64,000 bases of DNA from Bacteroides pyogenes DSM 20611 = JCM 6294 (lineage in GTDB: Bacteria > Bacteroidota > Bacteroidia > Bacteroidales > Bacteroidaceae), in the NCBI RefSeq assembly GCF_000428105.1, contig NZ_ATZH01000018.1:1-64000 (forward strand), written 5' to 3'. Within the stretch, counting starts at the first letter, position 1, and every line of letters begins with the position of its first letter. The translations under genes were made by a program, and so were the position numbers. Below are positions 55,228 through 63,772 of this stretch, one piece after another. The notes beneath the pieces were generated by a model. That model saw only the letters and a program-made list of their open reading frames with translations. It was not told the origin of the DNA and made no database searches.

Positions 55228-55266
55228 AAAAAAGACGCCGGCATGCAACTTGTTGGCGTCTTTTTT
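55228..55266 (+). terminator. Terminator of the htrA gene
   Basis: 12-bp stem of AAAAAAGACGCC (55228-55239) with GGCGTCTTTTTT (55255-55266). Confidence 0.85.
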
Positions 55267-55332
55267 GTTTTATTATGTGCATGATATAATGAAAAAGTTA
55301 CTCAAGTATGCCATTGAACAGATTATTTGTAG

Positions 55333-55340
55333 TAACTTTG
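55333..55340 (+). promoter_or_regulatory. -7 box of the rpoD promoter
   Basis: TAACTTTG followed by CACTCC, 24 bases before the rpoD ATG. The -33 TTTG is not evident at normal spacing. Confidence 0.6.
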
Positions 55341-55363
55341 CACTCCAAATCTGTTTTTTAAGA

Positions 55364-56224
55364 ATGAGACAACTAAAAATTACCAAAAGTATCACTAACA
55401 GAGAGAGTGCTTCTCTTGACAAGTATTTGCAGGAAATCGGTCGCGAGGACCTGATTACTGTGGAAGAAGAAGTGGAGCTCGCTCAACGCATTCGTAAGGG
55501 TGACCGTGTAGCATTGGAGAAACTGACACGTGCCAATCTTCGTTTCGTCGTATCTGTAGCCAAACAGTACCAGAACCAGGGTTTGAGTTTGCCCGACTTG
55601 ATTAATGAAGGCAATTTAGGACTGATCAAGGCTGCCGAAAAGTTTGATGAAACACGTGGGTTCAAGTTTATCAGTTATGCTGTATGGTGGATTCGCCAGT
55701 CTATTCTGCAAGCGTTGGCAGAACAGTCGCGTATCGTTCGCCTTCCGTTGAACCAGGTAGGTTCGCTGAATAAAATCAGCAAAGCCTTCTCCAAGTTCGA
55801 GCAGGAGAACGAACGGCGCCCGTCTCCCGAAGAGTTGGCAGACGAACTGGAAATTCCGGTTGACAAAATCTCCGATACATTGAAGGTGTCCGGACGCCAC
55901 ATCTCGGTGGACGCCCCCTTTGTGGAAGGAGAGGACAACAGCCTGTTGGATGTGTTGGTGAACGATGATTCGCCTATGGCGGACCGCTCTCTGGTTAATG
56001 AGTCTCTTGCGAGGGAAATTGATAGAGCTCTTTCTACGTTAACCGATAGGGAAAAAGAAATCATTCAGATGTTTTTCGGTATCGGACAGCAGGAAATGAC
56101 ATTGGAAGAAATCGGCGATAAGTTTGGCCTCACACGTGAGCGCGTTCGTCAGATTAAGGAAAAAGCAATTAGAAGACTAAGACAAGGTAATCGTAGTAAT
56201 CTGCTCAAATCTTACTTGGGATAA
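55364..56224 (+). CDS. rpoD: Primary RNA polymerase sigma factor (Bacteroides sigma-ABfr type)
   Basis: 286 residues from [20 protein letters not shown]; the frame is open 38 codons upstream, across the promoter. It lacks the long region 1.1 of proteobacterial RpoD, as is normal in Bacteroidetes. Region 1.2 ([15 protein letters not shown]), 2 ([37 protein letters not shown] and the [10 protein letters not shown] core), 3 and 4 ([29 protein letters not shown]) are all present. It recognises the TTTG/TAnnTTTG promoters noted here. Confidence 0.96.
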   Translation: MRQLKITKSITNRESASLDKYLQEIGREDLITVEEEVELAQRIRKGDRVALEKLTRANLRFVVSVAKQYQNQGLSLPDLINEGNLGLIKAAEKFDETRGFKFISYAVWWIRQSILQALAEQSRIVRLPLNQVGSLNKISKAFSKFEQENERRPSPEELADELEIPVDKISDTLKVSGRHISVDAPFVEGEDNSLLDVLVNDDSPMADRSLVNESLAREIDRALSTLTDREKEIIQMFFGIGQQEMTLEEIGDKFGLTRERVRQIKEKAIRRLRQGNRSNLLKSYLG

Positions 56225-56251
56225 GTAAGAAATATTAATTTCCGAAAAAAT

Positions 56252-56313
56252 AAAGCCGCATAAAGTGTCGCGATGGAAGGTATTTCCCGGATCGGTGCTT
56301 TTGCGGCTTTTTT
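56252..56313 (+). terminator. rpoD terminator
   Basis: AAAGCCGCA (56252-56260) pairs with TGCGGCTTT (56302-56310), followed by T residues to 56313. Confidence 0.8.
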
Positions 56314-56515
56314 CATGAGGGTATATCAAAACAAAACTGAGTTCCCGGAAAAGTTGCGGATTGTGATAGACACCGATAAAACAGCCCTATCAAACTTCAT
56401 TTTGAGGTAATGATAAGGCCATTCTTACAGCCACTGAAGATCGTCAAGTTTCAGATTCGAAGTTTGTTTCCGTCGTATTCGGTTTTGATGCGCCCTCTGT
56501 TCACTGCGCAGCTTT

Positions 56516-56539
56516 AAATATTAGTGGACACTAATATTT
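56516..56539. repeat. 24-bp palindrome
   Basis: AAATATTAGTG (56516-56526), GA, CACTAATATTT (56529-56539): a perfect 11-bp inverted repeat like an operator or recombinase site. A 15-codon frame (MAKKPAGSEKKGGGL) starts 26 bases later, at the edge of the GC-rich array. Confidence 0.7.
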
Positions 56540-56569
56540 CTTTGTAAAATAACAGACGCAGCGTATGGC

Positions 56570-56700
56570 TAAAAAGCCCGCGGGCTCTGAAAAAAAAGGC
56601 GGCGGGCTTTGAGATCAAACACGGCGGGCTTTGAAAAAAAGCCGGCGGGCTTTGGAAACAGACACGGCGGGCTTTGTGATGAAACTCCGCAGGCTTCGGG
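56570..56700 (-). repeat. Second copy of the AAAGCCCGCCG array, inverse orientation
   Basis: Five or six copies of a ~21-bp core. Read on the minus strand they match the units at 16376-16720, including the alternating CCGTGTTTG and CCGCCTTTT variants. The copies here are more diverged from each other than the three identical units at 16376. Confidence 0.85.
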
Positions 56701-56720
56701 GGCAGGGACTCGGTCGGTCA

Positions 56721-56978
56721 TCACCGAAAGCGTATCTCCCGCCCGGAGCTGTCTCCTGTACGGCTTCGATGTCGCATCCCATCTCTTCAACCGAATTCGT
56801 CGCCACCTTAAAATTTACTCCGAAGCATCTTAAGCATTTAGGTGGCCGTTTCACCGAAAGCTTGCTCGCTACCCGGTGCGCGTGTGTGGTTTCACCAAAA
56901 GCTTACCCGTCACCCGGAGCTGTGTCCTGTACAGCTTCGATGTTCCATTCCATCTCTTCAACCGAATTCGTCGTCACA
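56721..56978 (+). repeat. Direct duplication, offset 171 bp
   Basis: 56721-56807 and 56892-56978 are clearly homologous: both run TCACC(G/A)AAAGC, CCCGGAGCTGT, TCCTGTAC, GCTTCGATGT and CATCTCTTCAACCGAATTCG. A partial third copy of the 5' part starts at 56851. Confidence 0.8.
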
Positions 56979-57165
56979 CCGGATTTATCTCCGAACAGTT
57001 TCGACGTTCCGGAGCGTTCTGCAAACGGAGCTTCTCCAAACCCGGACGAACCCCGACGGAGCTTCTTATAAAACGTTTAATCACATTCTAGGAGTAATAA
57101 TAAATTACCATTATGGGTGGTGCTGTTTCAGGCTGATTGAAGAAGCGTTCCGGAGATTTTTCAGG

Positions 57166-57841
57166 TTTTTGAAAACGCCAAAACGCCAAAAAGTCACTAT
57201 GTCCCCTTTTTTTTGATACCTTTCATGGGGATGATGGGTTATATTATTGATTATCAATTTATTTATATGATTTTTCCCTCTTATGTCCACGCTGTTTCTC
57301 AGTTCGTCGGTGCAGCTACTTCGTATACCTTTTTTGTGGTAAAAAAGGATGGATGAAGGCTAAAATAATTCCTTCACCTGTCAGGATTATTCAAAGAAAT
57401 AGCCGGCTTCTCCCAGCCCATGAGAGTGAGTAACCATCGGCGGTGTTCGTAGCAGCAGGCATAGGGTATATCCCATATTCGAAGCTATATCTTATGCTCG
57501 AAGCGGCACCTCATGTTCGAAGCTAAATCCCATGTTTGATGCTACATCCCATGTTTGAAGTTGCATCCCATGTCCGGAGCTACACTCATGTCCGGAGTTG
57601 TATCTCATGTTTAAAACTACATCTCATGTCTGAAGCTATATCTCATGTTTGAAGTAACCTTAGGTCTTCTTTTTTTTCACGATACATTCGTCGGTCGATT
57701 TGGAATATTTTTAAACAATTATCCCGAGAAAATAGAGACTGCATCCCGACCGTATTCTCCTTCTCAATAACCTTCCGAGCCGTTTTCATCGTTTGTAAAA
57801 CAGTCATATAGGCGTTTTGGCGTTTTGGCGTTTTCAAAAAT
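57166..57841. repeat. 26-bp inverted repeats 624 bp apart
   Basis: 57166-57191 is the exact reverse complement of 57816-57841. Each arm contains the tandem octamer AAAACGCC. The interval holds the 19-bp array at 57470 and no transposase. No target-site duplication is obvious at the outer edges. Confidence 0.85.
57470..57658. repeat. 19-bp tandem array, ten copies
   Basis: Units begin at 57470, 57489, 57508, 57527, 57546, 57565, 57584 (18 bp), 57602, 57621 and 57640. Consensus is ATCYCATGTTTGAAGCTAC. The period is strict, but the sequence is 60-90 percent conserved between units. Confidence 0.9.
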
Positions 57842-58132
57842 GTGCTTTTAACGGGCAGTTTGTTCGCCCTTTTAGTAATTAACGTGTTGATACACAGTAG
57901 AAATTTTATTTTTAACTCGCTTCCCTACAATCCCGCACCGCTAAATCGGGGCAAAAAAAACGCGTCAAACGGCTTTTTCGGGATAGCGTCTCAGACAGGC
58001 TTTGAAAGAGGCTTTGAAGAGGCTGGAACAAGGCCTTTTTTTACCCCTGTATTTTACGAAAATATTTGACTTTTCATCCCCTTCAGGCGATGAGGCGGGG
58101 AAGACTGTATATCTGTTTTCGAATCACGAATC

Positions 58133-58229
58133 AGTTGATGCTTATCTTTAAAAATGGAGTCAGGCGGTAAAGAGTTTCTGCTTCCCGGTATAGGCGTAGT
58201 TGATGCTTATCTTTGAAAATGGAGTCAGG
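58133..58229 (+). repeat. 32-bp direct repeat, offset 65 bp
   Basis: 58133-58164 and 58198-58229 differ at one base. Nearby, 57979-58013 and 58284-58318 form a second related pair (both start CGGGATAGCGTCT and end TTGAAAGAGGCT), offset 305 bp. Confidence 0.8.
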
Positions 58230-58352
58230 GTATAATGCCGACTATGGCTGAATCAGAGAAAGGTTTGCATAGAACGCCTTTCCCGGGATAGCGTCTCCGG
58301 CACGCCTTGAAAGAGGCTTGCCGAAATAATATAATAATGTCTATGTCTTGCT

Positions 58353-58383
58353 TTTGCCTTTTTTCGGTATTTTATTATCTTTG
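58353..58383 (+). promoter_or_regulatory. Promoter of the small secreted protein gene
   Basis: TTTG (58353-58356), 19 bases, TATCTTTG (58376-58383): full consensus, 41 bases before the ATG. Confidence 0.75.
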
Positions 58384-58424
58384 CCAATATTTATTAAGTT
58401 TACCAATCTATTCAATACGGCCAT

Positions 58425-58826
58425 ATGAAATATTTCAAACTACTGTCGGCGGTTGCGCTCGTTTTTGTGCTGTGCTCCGCATCCTCTTTAAAGAAAGACC
58501 GTTTCAAAAGTGTTTATGCTTTCGGGCTTTCGGCTTCGTTTACGGATACGGTGGTGTATTATACCGACATCCAGTTGCTGGATAGCGCGGAAATCAGCAA
58601 GCAGGGATTTCTTGTGCATCGCGATGAATACAGCTATCAGTTGAAAACCTATTTGGAACAGTCGGGGTTGCAGCAGAACAGCACCTGCATGATTTACTTC
58701 TCCGATAATGAGAAAAAACTCGAGAAAGAAGCGGAGAAACTTCTGAATAAATACAGGAAGAATAAAAACGTTTCCGTAGAACGGATTGAAACCGACAGCT
58801 TCCGGTTCGCGATTCCGGAGAGATAA
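58425..58826 (+). CDS. Small exported hypothetical protein
   Basis: 133 residues with a signal peptide (LLSAVALVFVLCSASS; the Cys could make it a lipoprotein, but the context is not canonical). The mature part is a small alpha/beta unit: FKSVYAFGLSASFTDTVVYYTD, then a charged helix DNEKKLEKEAEKLLNKYRKNKN, ending in a strand. I recognise it only as a conserved type among Bacteroides hypothetical proteins. It has its own strong promoter, which supports real expression. Confidence 0.75.
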   Translation: MKYFKLLSAVALVFVLCSASSLKKDRFKSVYAFGLSASFTDTVVYYTDIQLLDSAEISKQGFLVHRDEYSYQLKTYLEQSGLQQNSTCMIYFSDNEKKLEKEAEKLLNKYRKNKNVSVERIETDSFRFAIPER

Positions 58827-58926
58827 AGCCTCGTGCCGCTCTGTTTCGAAAAAGAGATTCAGGGCAAATCTGTATGCTGCAAATCCATACGTTTCGTATG
58901 TGTGAAAAAACGGATGAGGCAATCGG

Positions 58927-59661
58927 TTAATTCACCACTACCGTAGCTGATGGAAAGCATGTTTCAAAGAGCCTTCCGGCTTTTTCAAGCTGTTCGGGCG
59001 TATTTTCCTTAACTTCTTTCAATGGGTAATTTAACCCCATGGCTTCGTATTTGTGCACACCTAATTGGTGGTAAGGGAGTATCTCCACCCGTTGAATCAT
59101 CCGGTATCCTCCCAACGATTCCCCCATGCGGCGAATGTCTTCCTCGAAGTCGCTGTAGCCGGGCACCAATACGTAGCGTAGCCAAAACGGCCTATTGTTG
59201 GCTTCCAGCCATGTCGCCGTGCGGAGTGTCTGCCCGTTGCTTCTCTCTGTCAGCATCCGGTGGCGTGCAGGGTCGAACTCTTTGATGTCGAGCAGGACGA
59301 GGTCTGTCAGATTCAGCAATTCTTCCACCTCTTCGTTCCATATTCCTCCGTTACTGTCGAGACAAATGTGTATGCCCTTTTCTTTCAGTTCGCGGAATAA
59401 GGGCACCAGAGCTTTGGCCTGAAAGGTGGGTTCGCCGCCGGAAAAAGTGATTCCTCCGCGCTTCCCGAAGAAAGGACGCTGGTTTACCGCCATGCGTACA
59501 ATCTCTTCCGGCGGAGTGGGAGTTCCCCCTTGGGGAGATATTGTATCGGGGTTCGCGCAATACAGGCAGCGGAAGTTGCACCCTTGCAGAAAAACGACGA
59601 GCCGTAATCCCGGCCCGTCGAATGTTCCCATACTTTCGTAGGAATGAACGTTTATCATCAT
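58927..59661 (-). CDS. pflA: Pyruvate formate-lyase activating enzyme
   Basis: 244 residues, radical SAM. The cluster motif C-x3-C-x2-C is CNFRCLYC near residue 30; GGEPTFQAK and the LDIKEFDPARH block follow. It uses S-adenosylmethionine to abstract hydrogen from the glycine of PflB. It lies 21 bp after pflB on the same strand, the usual pair. Confidence 0.95.
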   Translation of the reverse strand: MMINVHSYESMGTFDGPGLRLVVFLQGCNFRCLYCANPDTISPQGGTPTPPEEIVRMAVNQRPFFGKRGGITFSGGEPTFQAKALVPLFRELKEKGIHICLDSNGGIWNEEVEELLNLTDLVLLDIKEFDPARHRMLTERSNGQTLRTATWLEANNRPFWLRYVLVPGYSDFEEDIRRMGESLGGYRMIQRVEILPYHQLGVHKYEAMGLNYPLKEVKENTPEQLEKAGRLFETCFPSATVVVN

Positions 59662-59682
59662 ATCATTGATAAAGAATACGGT

Positions 59683-61911
59683 TTACATCTTTTCGTGGAA
59701 TGAGCGGCTGATAACCTCCAATTGATGCTCGCGGCTCAGCTTCACAAAGTTTACGGCATATCCCGAAACGCGGATGGTCAGTTGGGGATACTTCTCCGGA
59801 TGTTCCATCGCGTCGTACAGCATGTCGCGGTTCAGTACGTTCACGTTCAGGTGGTGAGCTCCTTTGGTGAAGTAACCGTCCATCATCGTAACCAGATTTT
59901 CCACGCGGTCTTCGTCTGTGGCTCCCAATGATTTGGGCACGATGGAGAACGTGTTGCTGATTCCGTCTTGAGCGTCCCGGTAGCGGAGCTTCGACACCGA
60001 GCTCAATGAAGCGATGGCGCCGTTCTTGTCGCGCCCGTGCATCGGGTTGGCTCCCGGCGCGAATGCGACACCTTTCGCCCGTCCGTCCGGAGTGGCTCCG
60101 GTCTTTTTGCCGTACATCACGTTGGAAGTGATGGTGAGTAGCGAAAGGGTGGGGCGGGCGTTCTTGTAGACAGGCAGCTTTTTCAGCTCTTCGCTGAAGA
60201 AATATACCAGATCCACACCCAGATGGTCTACCTTGTCGTTATCGTTGCCGAAGCAGGGGAATTCTCCTTCGATGTCGAATCCTTCGGTCAGCCCGATGTC
60301 GTTTCGGCGGGCGGTGACTTTGGCATGCTTGATGGCGGACAACGAGTCGAGCGCGATGGATAATCCGGCTACCCCGTATGCCAGATTGATATGCGGGTCG
60401 GTATCGATGAGAGCCATCTGCGCCTTTTCGTAGTAGTACTTATCGTGCATGTAGTGGATGATATTCATCGCCTCGTTGTAGATGCGGGCGATTTCCACCA
60501 ATACCTTCTTGTAATTGTTCATTACCTCTTCGAACTTCAGCGTGTCGTCGGTAAGTACCGGAATGCTCTCTACCATCACCGTGCCCGTGTTCTCGCAGCG
60601 TCCGCCGTTGATGGCGAGCAGGAGAGCTTTGGCGAGGTTGCAGCGTGCTCCGAAGAACTGTATCTGTTTGCCGATTTCCTGATAAGATACGCAGCAAGCG
60701 ATTCCGTAATCGTCCGATTGGCGTACTTCGCGCATTAAGTCGTCATTCTCGTACTGGATGGAAGAAGTGTCGATGGAAACCTTCGCGCAGAAGTCTTTGA
60801 AACCTTCGGGAAGTTCCGGACTCCATAATACGGTGAGGTTCGGTTCGGGAGAAGGTCCGAGATTGTATAGCGTCTGCAAGAAACGGAAAGAAGTCTTCGT
60901 CACTTTCGTCCGTCCGTCGTTGAAGCGTCCGCCGATAGACTCGGTTACCCAAGTGGGGTCTCCCGCAAAAATATCGTTGTACGACTGCATCCGCAGGTGG
61001 CGTACCATCCGCAGTTTGATGACAAACTGGTCGATGAGCTCTTGGGCGAAAGCTTCCGTGATGATTCCTTTGCTTAGTTCGTATTCCAGATAAATGTCGA
61101 GGAACGAAGAAACGTTGCCCAGCGACATGGCGGCTCCGTCTTGCTCTTTCACGGCGGCCAGATAAGCCATATATACCCACTGAACGGCCTCTTGTGCGGT
61201 ATAAGCCGGACGGCTCAGGTCGAGTCCGTAATATTCGCCCAGCACTTTCATCTCTTTCAGTGCCTTGATCTGCTCCGACACCTCTTCGCGAAGGCGGATG
61301 CGGGCATCGGTCATCGGCCCGGTCAGGTTGCGTAAATCCTCTTTCTTGGCTTCGATCAGGCGGTCGGTTCCGTAGAGCGCCATACGGCGGTAGTCGCCGA
61401 TAATCCGTCCGCGTGCATAATTGTCGGGAAGCCCGGTGAGGAATCCCAGTGAGCGGAAAGAGCGTATCTCCTCGGTATAGACGTCGAACACCCCGTCGTT
61501 ATGCGTTTTGCGGTAGTGCGTAAAGATGTCTTTCACCCGTTCGTCTACCTCGACACCGTTTTCGTGACAGGCTTTCGCCACTACGTTGATTCCGCCGAAA
61601 GGCTTGATGGCGCGTCTTAGCAATTCGTCGGTCTGCAGGCCGACAATGAGTTCGTTTTCTTTGTCTATATATCCGGCTTTGTGCGAAGTGATCGTAGACA
61701 CGGTCGAGCAGTCGAGCGACCGCACCCCGTTGTTCGCTCTTTCTTCTGCCAATGCCTCAAGGCAACGGTTCCATACGGCTTTTGTGCGTTCCGTAGGACC
61801 TTCGAGGAAAGAAGCGTCTCCGTAATATGGAGTAATGTTGTTACTTACGAAATCCCTGACGTTGATTTCCCTGCTCCAAAGACCATCTTTAAAGATCTTA
61901 TTTAATTCCAT
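59683..61911 (-). CDS. pflB: Formate C-acetyltransferase (pyruvate formate-lyase)
   Basis: 742 residues, full length. The catalytic cysteine pair is Cys406-Cys407 (GIACCVS) and the radical glycine is Gly717 in RVSGYAVNF near the C-terminus. It splits pyruvate with CoA into acetyl-CoA and formate and works only anaerobically, which agrees with the organism's life style. A -7 box (TATTTTTG on the minus strand, 61959-61966) precedes it. Confidence 0.97.
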   Translation of the reverse strand: MELNKIFKDGLWSREINVRDFVSNNITPYYGDASFLEGPTERTKAVWNRCLEALAEERANNGVRSLDCSTVSTITSHKAGYIDKENELIVGLQTDELLRRAIKPFGGINVVAKACHENGVEVDERVKDIFTHYRKTHNDGVFDVYTEEIRSFRSLGFLTGLPDNYARGRIIGDYRRMALYGTDRLIEAKKEDLRNLTGPMTDARIRLREEVSEQIKALKEMKVLGEYYGLDLSRPAYTAQEAVQWVYMAYLAAVKEQDGAAMSLGNVSSFLDIYLEYELSKGIITEAFAQELIDQFVIKLRMVRHLRMQSYNDIFAGDPTWVTESIGGRFNDGRTKVTKTSFRFLQTLYNLGPSPEPNLTVLWSPELPEGFKDFCAKVSIDTSSIQYENDDLMREVRQSDDYGIACCVSYQEIGKQIQFFGARCNLAKALLLAINGGRCENTGTVMVESIPVLTDDTLKFEEVMNNYKKVLVEIARIYNEAMNIIHYMHDKYYYEKAQMALIDTDPHINLAYGVAGLSIALDSLSAIKHAKVTARRNDIGLTEGFDIEGEFPCFGNDNDKVDHLGVDLVYFFSEELKKLPVYKNARPTLSLLTITSNVMYGKKTGATPDGRAKGVAFAPGANPMHGRDKNGAIASLSSVSKLRYRDAQDGISNTFSIVPKSLGATDEDRVENLVTMMDGYFTKGAHHLNVNVLNRDMLYDAMEHPEKYPQLTIRVSGYAVNFVKLSREHQLEVISRSFHEKM

Positions 61912-61958
61912 AAATTAATAATGTTAGAAGTTTACTGAATCTGTCTCTTTAGAGCATG

Positions 61959-61966
61959 CAAAAATA
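61959..61966 (-). promoter_or_regulatory. -7 box of the pflB-pflA promoter
   Basis: TATTTTTG on the minus strand followed by CATGC, about 48 bases before the pflB ATG. No clear -33. Confidence 0.5.
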
Positions 61967-62080
61967 AGATGATTTTTTATATTACCGAGATAAAAACGCA
62001 GCCTTTTTATGCTGAAAAACATAAAATACCTATTTGTGGGGATAATGATAAAAAGGGTGTGATTATTTTTACGGAAAACG

Positions 62081-62111
62081 TTTGCATATTTAAAAAGGAT
62101 TCGTACCTTTG
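62081..62111 (+). promoter_or_regulatory. Promoter of tRNA-Ser
   Basis: TTTG (62081-62084), 19 bases, TACCTTTG (62104-62111). The tRNA starts 41 bases after the -7 box. Confidence 0.75.
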
Positions 62112-62151
62112 CACCGCTTTTGAAAGAAAGTGCTTCCGATCGGGAAGCCTT

Positions 62152-62236
62152 GGAGAGGTGGCAGAGTGGTCGATTGCGGCGGTCTTGAAAACCGTTGTAC
62201 CGCGAGGTACCCGGGGTTCGAATCCCTGTCTCTCCG
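62152..62236 (+). tRNA. tRNA-Ser (anticodon TGA)
   Basis: 85 nt, class II with a long variable arm. Acceptor stem GGAGAGG with TCTCTCC, anticodon loop TTGAAAA with TGA at 62186-62188, T-loop TTCGAAT, discriminator G. CCA is not encoded (CCG follows). It reads UCA/UCG serine codons. Its 3' end borders a region of gene fragments. Confidence 0.96.
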
Positions 62237-62242
62237 CCGGTA

Positions 62243-62283
62243 AAGGGTGTAAATCAGCAAGTTGTGTGATTTACACCCTTTTT
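62243..62283 (+). terminator. tRNA-Ser terminator
   Basis: 14-bp perfect stem (62243-62256 with 62267-62280), 10-base loop, T-run to 62283. Confidence 0.85.
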
Positions 62284-62423
62284 ACACCCAATAATGTAAA
62301 ATTGGGTGTTTTTGCATTATTTAAGAGCCGTTATCTTTGCTCAGAAGGTGATTTGATAAAAACAAAGCAAACGAAAAGAATAATCAAATCATTCACTCTT
62401 CGTTTGCTTTTATATAACTTTAA

Positions 62424-62576
62424 TTGCCTAACCGCAGCAATGCATCAATCCAATATGTGTTTTGGGATGGATACAAGGCTCATTATTCCGAAGAACAGGC
62501 TCTCCGCTATACATCTCTCTATCTGGAAATCATAGAACTTCGACATAGTCGTTCTGGCATTAGCGGGATTGTATAA
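62424..62576 (+). pseudogene. Possible gene remnant after tRNA-Ser
   Basis: A 50-codon frame without ATG that has a protein-like composition (FWDGYKAHYSEEQALRYTSL, then an LEIIELRHSR helix). It looks like the C-terminal end of a lost gene, but I cannot name the family. A TATCTTTG box (62332-62339) and a 12-bp hairpin (62364-62375 with 62399-62410) lie between it and the tRNA terminator. Confidence 0.25.
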
Positions 62577-62585
62577 GTCTATGTG

Positions 62586-63396
62586 TTATTGTTTCTTTAC
62601 AGTAAATTCTAATTTCTGAAGCCCCATTTTGTGAACATTGGCAAGGATGAGCGCATAACGAAGCTCTTCACCCGACTTCATGGATTGGGTAATATGGGTA
62701 AACTCTTTTTCCGGAATTACATTCTTGAACATCGGACCGGATGATTCGTTTCTCACCAGACGTATTTCTTTCGTAAGCGGTGACAATACAAATGAGTATA
62801 TTGCCATATAGGACACGCTTTGAAATTTTATCCAATTGGGGTCTGCCTTATCGAGAATATCCTCTAACCAAATGCGGGCGTGAGCATAAGACGGAGTAGA
62901 AGAGCCGTCCGCATAGGAAATTTCCCCATTTTCACTGACGATAAAATTCTTGTATATGGAATACTTCTTGAAAGGACACATGTCGTAGTACTCAATGTCT
63001 TCCTCTGAATTGATTTCTTTATCAACCGGTACCTCCGGTTCTGTAACAAGACGGTCAGAAAGTATTTTCAATAGAGAATATGTGCGGTCAGAAGCGTCCA
63101 TGGGAGGATTGGCAAGGATAGTTCGCTCTACTGAAAGATAATATTCATGTCCCCTTTCGTATGTAAATCCTTTAATACTATTAAAGTCAAGCGGTGCCCA
63201 TACTCCGGGATTGTCTTCCGACATAACAAGCATACACTATGGGCTGTTCGCAGCCAAAAACCCATCTAGTGCCTGTTTCGGAAGAAACGGACATCTTGAT
63301 TTCCTTAACTGCATCTTTGGTTTCATCATCGCTGCAACCAACACTAAGGAAAGCGATGATTAAAAGAAACGGAATAATAAGTTTATTCATGTTCAT
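62586..63396 (-). pseudogene. DUF4377 lipoprotein gene with a frameshift
   Basis: The N-terminal frame (63396 down to about 63235) gives a lipoprotein signal (LIIAFLSVGC) and the start of a DUF4377 domain (SSETGTRWVFGCEQPIV). It then runs off frame and stops at 63187. The rest of the domain continues in another frame: MLVMSEDNPGVWAPLDF, FTYERGHEYYLSVERTILAN, PPMDASDRTYSLLKIL, followed by about 130 more residues to the stop at 62586. The break falls near 63228-63240 (family members read through to a Cys-Met-Leu). A one-base loss or two-base gain would explain it; there is no homopolymer, so a sequencing error is less likely but possible. Function of DUF4377 unknown. Confidence 0.7.
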
Positions 63397-63457
63397 AATA
63401 ATTCCCTATTGGCTCTATCGAGTTATTTTAATTCATTTATGAAAAAACGTGAGCCAA

Positions 63458-63619
63458 CTATGCCACGTCTAAGTGAAGGTCGTAGGAAACCTTTGATGCA
63501 GATGTAACAACAGCACCCCACGCTATATTCTTGAGAAACACTATACTATCTCTTGCATAAGTCTGAAAACTTCCTACGTTTTCACCTGCAAGATAAACAC
63601 AACGTTTCTTCTTTTTTTC
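63458..63619 (-). pseudogene. Possible C-terminal gene fragment
   Basis: An open stretch of about 53 codons without ATG, with a convincing beta-rich C-terminus (NVGSFQTYARDSIVFLKNIA, ending VSYDLHLDVA). A stop lies immediately upstream in frame. It might be the tail of a truncated surface protein; family not recognised. The rest of 63397-63772 shows nothing else. Confidence 0.25.
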
Positions 63620-63772
63620 TTATGTCTTGGAAAGGGTTGCCCCTATCCGAATGCAAAATTAGTTATTTTATTGATACTTCGCATTATATAGAACAGATTT
63701 ATAATTTAAACCCTCTACTTTTCTTGGTTCTTCTGTAGTGTTGCGTAAACCTTGCCGTAATATCTCCATTTG

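Larger units (their letters stand above)
56314..58352. other. Gene-free island made largely of repeats
   Basis: About 2.0 kb between the rpoD terminator and the promoter at 58353. Frames of 60-146 codons exist, but they run through repeats and have no credible starts. Described separately are a palindrome (56516), a GC-rich array (56570), a 171-bp-offset duplication (56721), an inverted-repeat pair (57166/57816) enclosing a 19-bp array (57470), and two direct repeats (57979/58284 and 58133/58198). Confidence 0.7.

Noticed and set aside
56631..57216. Plus-strand frames of up to 146 codons after rpoD
   Set aside because: They cross unrelated repeats, lack starts with binding sites and resemble no protein family.
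57470..57658. CRISPR array
   Set aside because: Units are directly adjacent 19-mers with no unique spacers, and no cas genes are in the window.
57842..58069. 75-codon plus-strand frame with a hydrophobic N-terminus
   Set aside because: It starts inside the right inverted repeat and ends in a duplicated segment; composition is not protein-like after residue 30.
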